A stretch of DNA of 64,000 bases from Melieria omissa (GCA_963971225.1 OZ020269.1:40259264-40323263); one strand, 5' to 3'; shown: positions 32,491 through 44,300, numbered from the stretch's first letter. Notes: generated by a model from the sequence alone, not told the origin. A program made the numbers and translations.

Positions 32491-33350
32491 TAGAGCTGTG
32501 AAACTATCGATGACTCTATCGATAGTATCGATGGCACTATCGATAGTTTAATTTGTTTTACTATTGATAGGTAGTGAGACTATCGACTATCTATTTGTGT
32601 GCGGCTTGCTCATCACTAGGTATCGGATTTATATGCAAAAACTATGTAAAAATGCCAAAATATGCAAACATATGCAAATATGAACTGCATATCTCAGCTT
32701 ATTCTTATTATTTTTCAATAAAAATAGTTTCTGTCTGGGTCCTGTTCATATCGGAAGTTCCAACAAAATTTGCACTTGCATATAATTCCGATCCCTACTC
32801 ATCACTAATTTGCTGACGAAATTGTAAAGTCGAGTAAGTAAAATACATTTTTTTTTCGTAATAAAATGTTTTTTGTTGATATTTTGTTATTTGTATTTGT
32901 TGTGTTGGTGCTGATGGTTCATCAGCAATGGAGCAATACTTGGAAATGTTCAATGGTCAGTAACAGTAAATGAAGTGAAACAATAAACAATGAAGTGAAA
33001 CAGGAATTTTTGCTCATGTTTTTTTTAATTTTAAGTTATTTTTGTATTTAAAATACATATCATATATGAAGTAGTTAAAATAAAATAATCTCAATTTTAA
33101 TTTTACAATTAAAATGTATATTATAAAAATTTTGTATGATTAAAAATGTATAAAATTTATGAATAATGAATGTATAATAATTTATTGTCATTGATTGTAT
33201 GAATAATTTTTATTAAAAGGTATGGGTACTGGCCATTATACATTTTAATATATCCGTATAAAGTTCGATACTATCGTCGATATATCGATAGTTTGAACTA
33301 TCCTATCGAAATTATCGATGGTGCCGATTATAGATAGTTTCACAGCTCTA
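32491..33350. mobile_element. hAT-like MITE with TATCGATA arrays
   Basis: 860 bp, ends TAGAGCTGTGAAACTATC on both strands, 8-bp duplication ATTCTTTG at 32483-32490 and 33351-33358. Both ends carry clusters of CTATCGATAGT, likely transposase binding sites. The interior is very AT-rich with no ORF. Confidence 0.85.
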
Positions 33351-33360
33351 ATTCTTTGTA

Positions 33361-34080
33361 AGGTGCCACCATAGAACAAACAGTATACAGAATGCGCATC
33401 TGATGTCAAGAAAATTTTCTATGCGGATTTCAGCGGTACGACCCGTTTATGGACGCGCGGGAAAGCAATAAAGGGGTCGAGAATGCACAGAGCGTGAAAG
33501 TGTAAAATGAGAATCTGTGAGAGCGCAAAATCAAATTTACGGAGAGCAAACAGAAGAATTGATCGCATGCCGGGGTGTGAAACAGTAGGTCTGTTTGGCG
33601 AGATTTCCAGTAAAAATTATTCAGTAAAAAATATCAGGAGAGTAAGCCAGCTTACGCTCCCTAAAATCAAACTATCGAAAAAAGTAAACAGCAATTTGTA
33701 AGAATTTACAAGTTTTAACTCTTGGGTACACCACTGGGACTTGGCCCCCTCACAATACACATATCATATGTTTTGGTTGCTCTTTTTCTTCCTGGCAAAA
33801 AGTTACAGGACAAAATTTCTCCAGTAAAAACTTGCAAGTTCTAACGAAATTAACTGTCACTTTACGCTCTCAGTTTCTCTCTCGTTACTGGAGATTTGGC
33901 GTAAATAAACAGGATCCTGTAAAAATTTGTACAAATTCGTACAATTTATTCGTTGCCAAATAGACCTAGTGATGGACCACACACTATGGTTGTTGTTGTG
34001 TGACAACAAAGCGATATGCCGCAAGCATGTTGGTGGTAGCTCGTGCTTGCTCTCCGCTTGCCATATGTATGATTAACGAT
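33361..34080 (+). repeat. Repeat family G, copy 3 (split by family F element)
   Basis: Colinear with the minus strand of 12955-12625. The interruption at 33587-33967 is a family F element with an AGT duplication; removing it restores the AACAGTGATGGACCACACAC order expected from copy 2. Confidence 0.65.
33587..33967 (-). mobile_element. TIR family F, copy 2 (3-bp target duplication)
   Basis: 381 bp, ends AGGTCTGTTTGGC and AGGTCTATTTGGC, flanked by AGT (33584-33586, 33968-33970). Inverted relative to copy 1 and shorter through internal deletion. Confidence 0.8.
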
Positions 34081-35553
34081 TATGATTAACCCCCCAAAAT
34101 AGCTGTTTTTATAATAATTACGAATGAAAAATATGACGGAACGGAAAATATACGGAACGCTTTCGCCCAAAGTGCTGCTTTGCTATATGAGTTCACTAAG
34201 AATATGCACATCAGCGTTTCAAATACATTTCGATCTAGTTTTCTGTACAAGGAATGAGAAGAAAGAATTTCGTAAGCATTCTGCAACATTCAGCAATATG
34301 TATAATTTGGCAATTGTTAGTAAAAGTACGTGAATTGCTTATCTGTTGTATGCACATCTGCATATGGACATGTTAAGATACATACATACATATAAAAACA
34401 TTATACAGCACGAAATGACCGAGTTCCTACATATGTATGTATGTAGCATGTAACTAACCGCCAAATGAGTTACATAAAGAGAATACATTCCAACAACGAA
34501 CATTCAGTAGATGGCGGTAGTAAGAGGAAGGGGAGACGGGGTTGATTACATCAGAAGATATGGTGCTTTCGTGGTTTGGCGCAGCTCAAACTAATTCAGT
34601 GGGTACAATAGATCTCATCATGGCGCTTACCAGTTTTCTGACGTTCTCTACCTGATTTTTCAGGTGACAAAAAGTATCGGCTGCAACGAATCAATATCTG
34701 TACGGCCTAAATGAGGAATTAACTGCTCGCGTTGCAACTTCTTACCAATTGATGACAGTTGTGCAACTACACTCAAACAGATGCACCCGAAACGACGGCT
34801 ACTGAACCTCGTACCAATATAACCAGCAAGGTAATGCCATTTCGAACATGAGAAACTTTCAATATATGAGATAATATTATAATTTATACATCCAATTAAA
34901 TGCTTTTCATTCACAATTAGCAAAAAGCTTTGTTTATTCTTGCTTCAAGTAAATTTATAATTTCAAAGCTTTCTGTAACACATCAACAACATTGCAATTG
35001 CATTTCACATTTGAAAATACATGCATATCGCAGATGCCCAGCTCGGGGATTCGGGATCTCGTACATTTTCGTTGTGCCGAAATCCCGAGATTTACATTCT
35101 TCAATCAAAGGATTTTCCCCGAAAATTTATATTTGTGTTAAACTTTTTAATTTGGAACTTCGGAATTTTGTCAAGTTGGAAGTAGAAGAAAGTATGAGCA
35201 AATTGAATAATTTTAGTAATAAATTACAACCCGGTATAGGTACTAGGATTAGCATCCAGCTATCCCTCACTTTGTAAAGCTAGAAGCTTTACAATATAAA
35301 CACAAAGGTTTCCAATTCGATTCACTTTGCTGAAAATTGTCTCTGTATGAGAAATGTTACCTATTCCTTAAGAAATTTAAGAAAAAACTCATGCTATGAG
35401 AAGTATGTAAGAAGTATGTAAACGTTTATACATTTAATGTTTAATTGAATCCCGTGGATAATAGAAGGGTCCCGGGATTATATTTTACAATCACAAAAAA
35501 AACCGGATTGAAAAATGGCCAAAAATTGGCATCCCTATTGTGCACAAATATAT
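34081..35553. other. Unassigned sequence
   Basis: No gene supported. 35033-35130 and 35450-35540 share CGGGATT words, and the right part ends GGCATCCCTA, a form seen in hAT ends, but no left end is clear. Confidence 0.35.
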
Positions 35554-35989
35554 TGATACGATGAGAAATTCTGTGCCGCACTGTACAGGAATGCTTTTCT
35601 CCGCACGAATGTTTTCCAAGCATACTTTTAGGCATGCCCTGTGAAGTACAGCAAAACTGTTATAAATTCGCTTGGTATAGTCCGATATGGCAAGGATGGT
35701 TCTCGAAGAAATAGGCTGTGCGAGAATGGTCGAGCGCTTTCTAATTGGAAGTTGCAAGAAACTTCGGCGCGATAAGAAAACTGGTATAAAAGCAGCAGTG
35801 CGCAGCGCAATGGGGGTGTCTGTGTTGAGCAAGCAATGCGGAAACATGCAATAGTAGTAGTGTAAAGTAGAACAAGTGCAAATTTGTAAATAAAGCGATT
35901 GTTAGTTTTGACTACGTTGCGCTGGATAACTGAAGTTGTTTTATTTTCAAAACCAATCCAAACGAACCTATGAAGTAATTTTCGTAACA
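35554..35989 (+). repeat. 5' LTR
   Basis: TGATACGATG...TTTTCGTAACA. Contains a TATA word (GGTATAAAAGC) near 35783 and AATAAAG near 35890. Compared with the 3' LTR it has one extra segment of about 18 bp near 35592-35612 and few substitutions, so the insertion is young. Confidence 0.85.
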
Positions 35990-36054
35990 TTTGGTGTCAG
36001 AAAGTCAGGATTGTGTTACTGAAGATAAAAAAATTAAATTATAAAAACGCAGAC

Positions 36055-37380
36055 ATGGTTAAACTCGAGCTGCTGAAGGTGGACCAGCTGAAGAAGGAGC
36101 TGGATGCATGGAATTTGCCGACTGCTGGTGGAAAGGTGGAGTTGCAGCTGCGTTTGCGAGAGGCGTGTGAATCACGAGGCATTGATTGGGCTGCACACGA
36201 GTTCGGAACGCAGGAACAAGAGGCGTCGGCCAAGGTGGAGGAATCGCCTGCTGGTGCTGCGTCGATGCAAAGTACGGCTGCAGCGGCTACGCCACCACAA
36301 GCAATGGACATGAGCCAGCTTATGGTCGCAATGAAAGGCATGTTTGAAGCTTCCAACCGGAAAATGGAAACTGCGAATCAGGCGCAAAGGACAGCGAAAC
36401 TGGAAACCACGAATCAGGAACTATCGGCGCAAATAGCAGAGCGAATGGAAACAAAACTCCAGGAAAATGCGGAAAAATTTGAAAATGCGAATCGCGAGTT
36501 GTCCAGCAAGCTTCAGGAAAATTCTGAGCGCTTGGAGCAGAAAGTGGAAGAGATTTCAGACAGGATTAATGTGAAAGTTGAGCACCTGGAGACGCGAATA
36601 GAACATTTAGACGAACGAGTTGACAGTCTGGAGGATTCGGTGAACAGAAAAATCGACGAGCGGCCTAGAGAGGTACAGCTGCGAGGAAGGGTGCAGTCAG
36701 TTGAGGAAAGTTTTGCCATAGAAGTGCCTACTTATGACGGTACTACGTCATTTGACACATTCAAACTACAATTCGAGATGGCTGCTTTGGAGAGTCAGTG
36801 GACCAATGTTAGGAAAGGTCGGAGGCTGATACTGGCTCTAAGAGGTCGTGCGGCTGAGGTAATACAAACAGTTCCGGAAGGTTTGAGAGGGATTACGAGA
36901 CCGTCATGAGGGCATTGGCAGCCAGATACAGTGACGAGCACAACAAAACGCTGTATTATTGCGAGCTGAAGAACCGCAGGCAAAGAGCAGACGAGGCGCT
37001 GCAGACGTATGCAGCAGACATTGGGCGGCTCGTACAGTTGTGCTACCCGAAATTCGGCGCTGATTATCTCGAGAGGATGAAGATTGAGGCGTTTATTGAA
37101 GGTCTTCATGACCCGGAGACACGACGCAGTGCATTGATGATGGGCAAGCCGACATTCCGTGAGACGGTGACAAGCGCATTGACGTATGAGGTGGCCTGGA
37201 GGGGAAGTTTTCGACATTCATCTGCGGAGATGCATGGAGTCCAATCTGGACGTGTCACGCAAAGCCAGACAGTGAGCTCGGAGGCACCAGCGGGGCTGCG
37301 GGCAGTATCATCTCGAGTCAGTTGCTGGCGATGTGGCAAGCAAGGCCACATATCACGAGACTGCAAGAGGAAGATTGGCT
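36055..37380 (+). pseudogene. Gag-like protein (SAP-like, coiled coil, CCHC), one frameshift
   Basis: Structural protein that would package the element RNA. From the ATG at 36055 (MVKLELLKVDQLKKELDAW) the first 40 residues resemble a SAP motif, followed by an Ala-rich linker, a long coiled coil (about residues 95-215, with repeated NRELSSKL/ENAEKFEN-type heptads) and a capsid-like region starting VPTYDGTTSF. The frame is lost at about 36890 and continues in the next one through CELKNRRQ to a CCHC zinc knuckle, CWRCGKQGHISRDC, near 37325. After it the sequence runs straight into integrase. Confidence 0.8.
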
Positions 37381-38059
37381 TGCGGAAAGGCTACAGAAGG
37401 ACCAGCGCAAGGATACCGATCTCGCGAAGATATCAGAGATGGCTGATGAGAGCCCGATCACGAAGGCTTACTGGGCACAGTGGCAAAGTCTACGTCTGCA
37501 GGATGGCTGCCTATACCGCGAGTGGGAGAGCAGGGATGGCAGGACCAGAAAATCCCTAATAGTGGTCCCGAGAGGCCGAATCGACGATGTCATCGAGGAA
37601 AACCATAACGACTCCAGTGGAGGGCACCTAGGCATCGCAAAAACTGTCGCCAAGATAAGAAGGCGGTTCTATTGGGTAGGATGCCAGGAGTCTGTCGCTG
37701 AGTGGATCAGAGGCTGTAATCGGTGTTCGGCTGCGAAAGGGCCGAGGAGAAGATCGCGGAGCCGCACTCAACTAGTTGAAAGCAGGTTGACAGCGAGCTA
37801 TGGTCTACGGGCTAACCCAGAGGGGTTCCAAGAAGGCAATCTGGTAATGCTTTACAACCCGCAGCGGAGGAAAGGTTTGTCTCCAAAGCTTCAAACGTCA
37901 TGGGAAGGACCGTACAAGGTCGTGACCAGGATTAATGACGTGGTGTACAGGGTTCAACGCTGCTGCAGCGGAAACGCCAGGCTGAAAGTAGTCCATTTGG
38001 AGCGCCTGGCGTCTTACTCCGGCGGAACCTCGGTACTTGTTCGGGACGAACAAGTCTAA
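37381..38059 (+). pseudogene. Integrase remnant (H2C2 finger joined to C-terminal region)
   Basis: In the same frame as the ORF starting at 37322: a pre-integrase linker (DGCLYREWESRDGRTRKSLI), the H2C2 zinc-binding finger with GHLGIAKTVAKIRRRFYW and CNRCSAAKGP, then directly the C-terminal SH3-like part (NLVMLYNPQRRKGLSPKLQ, WEGPYKVVTRINDVVYRV). The catalytic DDE core between the two is gone. The deletion keeps the frame. Confidence 0.8.
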
Positions 38060-38070
38060 GTGTTGGGCAG

Positions 38071-38488
38071 TGATACGATGAGAAATTCTGTGCCGCACTG
38101 TACAGGAATGTTTTCCAAGCATACTTTAAGGCATGCCCTGTGAAGTACAGCAAAACTGTTATAAATTCGCTTGGTATAGTCCGATATGGCAAGGATGGTT
38201 CTCGAAGAAATAGGCTGTGCGAGAATGGTCGAGCGCTTTCTAATTGGAAGTTGCAAGAAACTTCGGCGCGATAAGAAAACTGGTATAAAAGCAGCAGTGC
38301 GCAGCGCAATGGGGGTGTCTGTGTTGAGCAAGCAATGGGGAAACATGCAATAGTAGTAGTGTAAAGTAGAACAAGTGCAAATTTGTAAATAAAGCGATTG
38401 TTAGTTTTGACTACGTTGCGCTGGATAACTGAAGTTGTTTTATTTTCAAAACCAATCCAAACGAACCTGTGAAGTAATTTTCGTAACA
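38071..38488 (+). repeat. 3' LTR
   Basis: 418 bp, nearly identical to the 5' LTR apart from the ~18-bp segment. Confidence 0.85.
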
Positions 38489-38492
38489 ATAT

Positions 38493-39655
38493 ACATTGTA
38501 CATGAATGCACGCCTCACTGTACACGAAAATCGCACGTAGTCTTTTTACCAACTTAAGATTTTAAAAAGCCCTAAACCACGTGTCCACTATAGAGTTGTT
38601 TGCGTAGATCTAGGGGAAACTCTCATTTAGAACGACGTCCACGACGATCCACCAAGCACTAGAGTTCTCTCGCCTAAAAAACTCTGCAGTGGATACACAA
38701 TTTTCGCAGAGTCTGGTAGAGCTCTACATCTGCACTATGCTGTATCAAACCTGTTTGATAGAGTTGATAACTCTACGGTTGAGTTAACGGTATATTTTTG
38801 CGGATTGATAATCGTGCGTGCTTATTGTTGTGTTCCTGTGCAATAAAATTTAAACCAGAAAATGGCAGCGAAAAAATTACGCGCCAAATCTGATTCCAAT
38901 ACGCTCGCAACATTTTTTTGGTTTATATTTTCTTCTTCAAGGAAGCATAGAACGGCAGCAGCAACCCGCTTTGGCCGATAGGTTGTTTTTTTTAATTTTC
39001 AGTTTGTTTACTGCCGGCCACGCAGCTCTTAGAAATTAATATTTGTCAATAATATTGTATTGTGTTTGTCCATTTATGCGTTTATATGTACGGTTGGCAA
39101 CCCTGGCCATCCCGAAGGGAGCTTGCGCGGCCGGCAGGCTCTCGATGTACGAACCAAAGTAAATCCTAAGTAGCGACACTCTTTGACAACCGGACGTAGA
39201 TTTTTTCTGAAGGCTCCTGTCAAATTGTTGTTGTTCACGTGTAAAACGGTCACTGTGGTGAATAAGTACATTAACTTTCAGGGTTACGTGCTCTTGACAA
39301 ACCCTGTAAAACTGTAGAAGTCATGAATTTGTTAAGTGTAGTTTAAAACGATTTTATATTTCGGACACGAAGTTTTTATGGTGGCATGAGTAGGGGAAAT
39401 TAAATTAAATATTTATCTCAAAAATTTTTTGCCTTCCAAATAGAATTATGAAACAATTTTAATTAATTTCGAATGTTTTGCAAAAGCAACTCTGCCCGGC
39501 AAGAAATATTCACCACAAGTTTTTGTCAGTTGCAATTTCAAATTCATCGTTTATATTTTTGAACAAACGTTGGCTGCATATGACGAAATTTTGTAAGTAC
39601 GAAATATTTTTATTAATTTATACCGATTTTTCTAATTTATTTCCATATTTTTGCA
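38493..39655. other. Unassigned sequence upstream of the P-like exon
   Basis: No supported gene. 38585-38770 has several AGAGTT/AACTCT words and a GTGTCCACTATAGAG / CTCTGCAGTGGATACAC inverse pair of unknown meaning. A 5' leader of the P-like gene may lie here, since an acceptor TTTTTGCAG is at 39648-39656. Confidence 0.3.
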
Positions 39656-39972
39656 GCGCAATGCCTAGAAGATGTATCTGTGGATGCAAGGAAGGTGGGG
39701 GACTGCACCAATTTCCGGAGGATTCAAATCAATATCTGTATTTGTTGTGTTAAAATCATTTAGAGTGTTAACCGCGATAAAAAGGCTATGCGAAGTTCGG
39801 GACTTCGCCGCAGTGGCAGCCCCAGTGCTCTCGTGATTTTTATTTCTGTGAACAAAAACAATAAGCGCTTAAGTGGACTTAAGAAAAAACTGACTTATTT
39901 CTTTGGTCAAAAGTTTAAGTCCATTAGTACTTACTATTTGGAGCAGTACAAGGAACATGCTAGCACACTTAA

Positions 39973-40676
39973 GGGGTTATATACCTTTTTGTGGCTCAAA
40001 AATCGAAAAAAATTTTTATGACTTCTTTTTGAAGTACATACTTTTAACAATTTTTCTGCAAAATTTCATCGAGATCGGGGCACTAGAACCTAAGATACGG
40101 CCGTTCATAGCGCGCAGTTTCCGGAACTCAAGTATTCAACTCAAACTTTAAACGTGATTTTCTCCAAATGATGTTTTTTGAAAAATGCCATCGCGGTGAG
40201 CACGATATCCCGCTAACCACTACATCGATCAATTTGAAACTTTGAGGGGTTGTTTGTACATACAATAGCTATTTCGTGAACGAAGGAATTTTTTTTCGAC
40301 AAATTCGTCTATTTTTTTTTGGCAAAAAACTCAATTTTTTTTACCTTAAAAAATCGACATTTTTGGGAAAAATAGCACTGTAACTGTAAAAAAGTTTTTT
40401 TTGTAAAATCCTTCGTTCACGAACAAGGTAACACTATGTACTAACGTGGTCTTTTTTTTTTTTGTTTTTAGCTGAGCCGTTACCTCGATTTCATGCTCAC
40501 CGTCAACCACTGCTAACAAAAGGACTTCTGCGGCAAGGACTGTAACTTCCCCAATTTTTCGAATTTTCGCTTGAAATTTTATACAAATTCACATAAGGAC
40601 ATGCACTTTTATAAACTTTGTATTGCATTTGAATAAAACTATGGTAATTTCCCTACAGAAAAAGATATATAACCCC
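39973..40676. mobile_element. TTAA MITE E2 (TTAAGGGGTTATATACC family)
   Basis: 704 bp, ends GGGGTTATATACCTTTTT and (other strand) GGGGTTATATATCTTTTT, TTAA at 39969-39972 and 40677-40680. Closely related to E4 at 62000-62544. Lies in the long intron of the P-like gene. Confidence 0.8.
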
Positions 40677-40696
40677 TTAACTAAATGATGTCTTAA

Positions 40697-41428
40697 GGGG
40701 GGAGTACACTTTGATTTTTCAAAAAATGTATTTTTTTTTTTTTGGGCTTAAAATGTTCCTTGGGATGTATACTTTAATTTAGAAAAGACTCCAAGTCCGC
40801 CAGAATATTCCTTACCGCTTTACGAAGCGATTTCCTAAAACATGTACCGGCGCGCTGAGAGAGCATTTTATCTTTAAACGCGTTTATCTCGAAACGGGGC
40901 TTTTCAAACTGGCGTGGGAAATAACTCTAACCAGTTATTATTAAATTTGGATATCGCCTAGGTTTTCTTGTTTAGAATTAAATTCTGCTTAGAAATACGT
41001 ATCCACATTTTCGATTTTGTCAAAAATGGATTTTTAATCCACGATTTTGTAAGCATTTTTAGGGTTAAAAAATGGACTTTTTTTCCTAAGGCCACAACTT
41101 TTGAAAACAATTAATTTAAAAAAAATCGGAATACGTATTTCTAACCCGAATTTCATTACTTATCAGGATTTTGTTCGATTTATGTTCCAGGATCACATGG
41201 GAAGGAGTATTTTCTCACGCCGTTTTCCGACTTCCGCGCGAGGACGCCCGCGCGACCTGGTGCACCGGCCACGGGGGGACGCCAATCGAGTTCAAAAAAA
41301 TACAAATTGTAGTTCGAAGGATGAGTAATAAATGGGTTATAACATATTTGCCCTCCCTGAGTGTTTTATTGCTTAAAAAAATTAACGAAAATGCCTTACT
41401 TTTTGGACGTTCAAAGTGTACTCCCCCC
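40697..41428. mobile_element. TTAA MITE E3 (TTAAGGGGGGAGTACAC family)
   Basis: 732 bp, ends GGGGGGAGTACACTTTGA and its inverse, TTAA at 40693-40696 and 41429-41432. Only 12 bp separate it from E2. Interior shares TTTAAACGCGTTTATCTCGA with the E1 type. Confidence 0.8.
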
Positions 41429-41741
41429 TTAAGTCGACTTAAGCTTTTATCATTTTTGACCACAGATTTGTACCATAATGTTCCCTTCACTCCCTTCCCG
41501 TTAAAACTTTAAAACGTGATTACTCGAAACCGTAATTTTTGACTTAAGCTGTTATTTCTTTTGACCAAAGTGCATTGTCAAGTTTCAGAAGTGTTCAAAA
41601 ATGGTTTTTTTTTACGCAGTTCGACTATATTTCAGTGAATCTTTGTGTAGGCAAACTTCGCGGTCGCGCAAATAATATGTTTATAAATTCAAGATTTGTG
41701 TTCAATATTTTGTATCATACATATATGATACAACATACATA

Positions 41742-43049
41742 CTACTGTGATCAAACTGAAAGGTGAATTTTTAATTTAAACTTCGCGGGTTTTTCGAATC
41801 GGTAAATTTTTTCTGTAAGTTGGTAGCACTGTTAGTGACATCTATGCTAAATTTCACGTCAAAATATTCATTAGTATTTGAGATACGCGTCGTTTTGTGA
41901 GGCTCTAAAAGTGAATTCTTCGATTTTTACTATGTCTGAATTTATTGAACGAAGAAGTTGCATTAAATTTTGTTTGCGGAATGAAATTTCGCCGGCAGAA
42001 ACGTTGAGGATGTTGCAAAAAGCCTTTGGTGATCAAACTCTGTCTTCTAAAAGTGTTTACAAGTGGTATAACGAGTTCAAAGCCGGTCGTGAGAGTGTTG
42101 AGAAAAATGTGGTGTCAAATCGGCCAAAACCATCGACTGATGAACATCACGTCAAACAAGTCAAAGAAATGGTGCTTGAAAATCGCCGATTAACTATTAG
42201 AGACATTGCTGATAGTTTGGGCATATCATTTGGATCGGTGCAGGCGATTTTGAAAGACGAATTGGGCTTGAGAAGAGTAAAATCTCGAATGGTTCCAAAA
42301 ACACTCAATTTTTGTTATCGTGTTAATTCGTGTTAACATCTGTGAAACAATGCTTTCTGACTATCAAAACGTAATGAAACGCATCATAACTGGAGATGAG
42401 ACTTGGGTCTACGCTTACGATCCCGAAACAACCGATCAATCGAGCGAATGTCGTGCAAAAGGTGAGCCAAGACCAAAAAAATCGCGTCAAAGTCGCTCAA
42501 AAATCAAGGTCATGTTGACAGTTTTCTTTGATTATCGTGGTGTGGTGCATTATGAATTCCCTTCGCCGGGCCAAACGGTCAACAAGGAATATTATTTGAG
42601 CGTTATGCGCCGCTTACGTGAAGCTATTCGCCTCAAGAGGCCAGAATTGTGGGCCGGCAACTCTTGGTTTTTGCACCACGATAATGCACCATCTCATACT
42701 GCATTGGTTCTTCGTGATCATTTCGCCAAAAATTCAACAAATATCGTTCCGCAAGCACCGTATTCGCCTGATTTGGCCCCGTGTGACTTCTGGCTGTTCA
42801 GCAAACTCAAAAGACCACTCCGAGGACACCGTTTTGACTCAATTCAGGAGATAAAAGCTGAATCGAAGAAGGCTCTGATGGCCATCCCGACGGAGGATTT
42901 TTCCAAGTGCTATGATGAATGGAAAATTCGTTGGCATAAGTGTATTGCAGCGGGAGGGGATTACTTTGAAGGAGATGAAATGGATTTGCAAGAATAAATA
43001 AAGATTTTAAAAATATAACAAAATTCACCTTTCAGTTTGATCACAGTAG
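41742..43049 (+). mobile_element. Mariner element, nearly full length
   Basis: 1308 bp, inverted repeats CTACTGTGATCAAACTGAAA both ways (about 29 bp), TA on each side (41740-41741, 43050-43051). Full mariner size. Confidence 0.9.
41932..42997 (+). pseudogene. Mariner transposase (DD34D), one frameshift
   Basis: Starts at ATG 41932 (MSEFIERRSCIKFCLRNEIS). Two HTH motifs in residues 1-110 (SVYKWYNEFKAGR, TIRDIADSLGISFGSVQ). The frame breaks at about 42310-42335, just after MVPKTLNF, and continues in another frame as CETMLSDYQNVMKRI. The catalytic domain is otherwise whole: ITGDETWVYAYDPE (first Asp), WFLHHDNAPSHTALVL (second Asp) and YSPDLAPCDFWLFSKLK (third Asp, 34 residues later). Ends normally with GGDYFEGDEMDLQE. 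A single small lesion, so a recently active family. Confidence 0.9.
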
Positions 43050-43051
43050 TA

Positions 43052-43790
43052 CATATGATACAATATTTGTAAATTGGTTTTATCTTGCATAAAATATATT
43101 CGTGAAAATTTATGTATGTAGTTTGGCAATATATTCTTTAACTGTGTTCAATGTAGTGATCGTTGAAAAAATGTGGTTTTGTTGATTTGATGTTGTGTTT
43201 GCTGAGGAGTGCGTGGAGCCGCGTAAGCACCGTTCAGTGGGGATAGGGATGCCATTAGTAAGTACAGAAGGTAAGTATACAAGGGATGTACAGGGTGGTG
43301 TAAAAGTTGTCACCTGGCATAAGAGTTGTCACCCAGTGTTCTTTGGCTCTAATTTATTTATAAATGAATGAATGAATAGGAAGGATTTTTATCCACTTTC
43401 TGTATAAGAAAGTGGATACGAATCCGTAGAAATGTAAGTCGTACATAGGTAAGTTTACAATGGTAAGTTTTTGAATAAACAATTCAATTATATATAATTA
43501 GTAATAACAATAAATATTGAAGGTTATGTACGGCGGCGGCAGGCACCGACGTTAACACTTTAAAAAATAGAAGACTTTCTTGGGCAATGCAGAGGGAGCA
43601 CGTTCAACTTCAGTGATGGTCACTAAATAAGTGAGCTACGCTACAGTGACGCTCGCATCTTTTACATATGTCTACATTTTAATAAAATCAGTTAAAAAAA
43701 ATTTATTATGTGACTTATTTTTTGGGTAGAAACTACTTTTTTTTAGGTTTGTTTTGAATTATTATTGATTATTATCAAAGATAAAAAAAC
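43052..43790. other. Unassigned sequence in the P-like intron
   Basis: No gene. 43295-43345 has two GAGTTGTCACCYGG/AAGTTGTCACC-like words and 43363-43380 a short GAAT microsatellite. Confidence 0.35.
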
Positions 43791-43791
43791 G

Positions 43792-44112
43792 GCAGCCGCC
43801 GTGGCTCAGTTGGTTAGTGCGCGGTCCAACGAGTCACATGCAGAGCGACGCTAGTTCGAATTCTGCATGTAGTAACACCTAAAAAAAATAACGGGAAACT
43901 CGTTTTCTTTTTCGGCGGCTGTCCTCTCAGCTGGAAATGGCAAACCTCTGAGAGTAAAAAATTGCCTATGAAAAAGCTCCCAATCTGCCGTTCGGAACCG
44001 GCATAAAACTGTAGGTCCCTTCCACCCGCGTACAAAATTCACACGCACAACACGGGTGGTTGCGGGAAGCTAGGCCTTAGTCTCGCGTAAGCGGGCTGTC
44101 GTGCCAATCAAT
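43792..44112 (+). mobile_element. SINE-A copy 3
   Basis: Full-length and very close to copy 2: GCCGCCGTGGCTCAGTTGG head, B box AGTTCGAATTC, body and TCAATTAATTAA tail. No clear long target duplication. Lies in the P-like intron. Minus-strand ORFs over it are spurious. Confidence 0.9.
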
Positions 44113-44114
44113 TA

Positions 44115-44300
44115 ATTAAATTATACAATATAAAGAATACGCATCTTCAAAAATTTGTCAAGAGTGTTTCATGACGCGGGGGGGAAGAGATGAGCGGAGG
44201 CATAGGTTGCGGGAAATTTGCTCGCACTCAACAGTTTGCGATCTTGTTCGTCGAAGCGCAAGCGGAGAGTAAACAACGAACCAAATCATCGTCATCGTCG
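44115..44300 (+). repeat. Repeat family G, copy 4 (partial)
   Basis: ACAATATAAAGAATACGCATCT followed by a GACGCGGGGGGGAAG block as in copies 1-3. Starts directly at the SINE tail. Confidence 0.45.

Larger units (their letters stand above)
35554..38488 (+). mobile_element. Non-autonomous LTR retrotransposon with both LTRs
   Basis: 2935 bp, LTRs at 35554-35989 and 38071-38488, 4-bp duplication ATAT (35550-35553, 38489-38492). Directly after the 5' LTR comes TTTGGTGTCAGAAAGTC, whose TGG is the expected complement of a tRNA CCA end (primer site). Codes for a gag-like protein and then jumps to the end of integrase; protease, reverse transcriptase, RNase H and the integrase core are absent. Ty3/gypsy-type by its 4-bp duplication and H2C2 finger. 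Confidence 0.85.

Noticed and set aside
35491..35990. Minus-strand ORFs of 118-120 codons across the LTR (and the same at 38056-38552)
   Set aside because: They are antisense readings of the LTR, duplicated because the LTR is.
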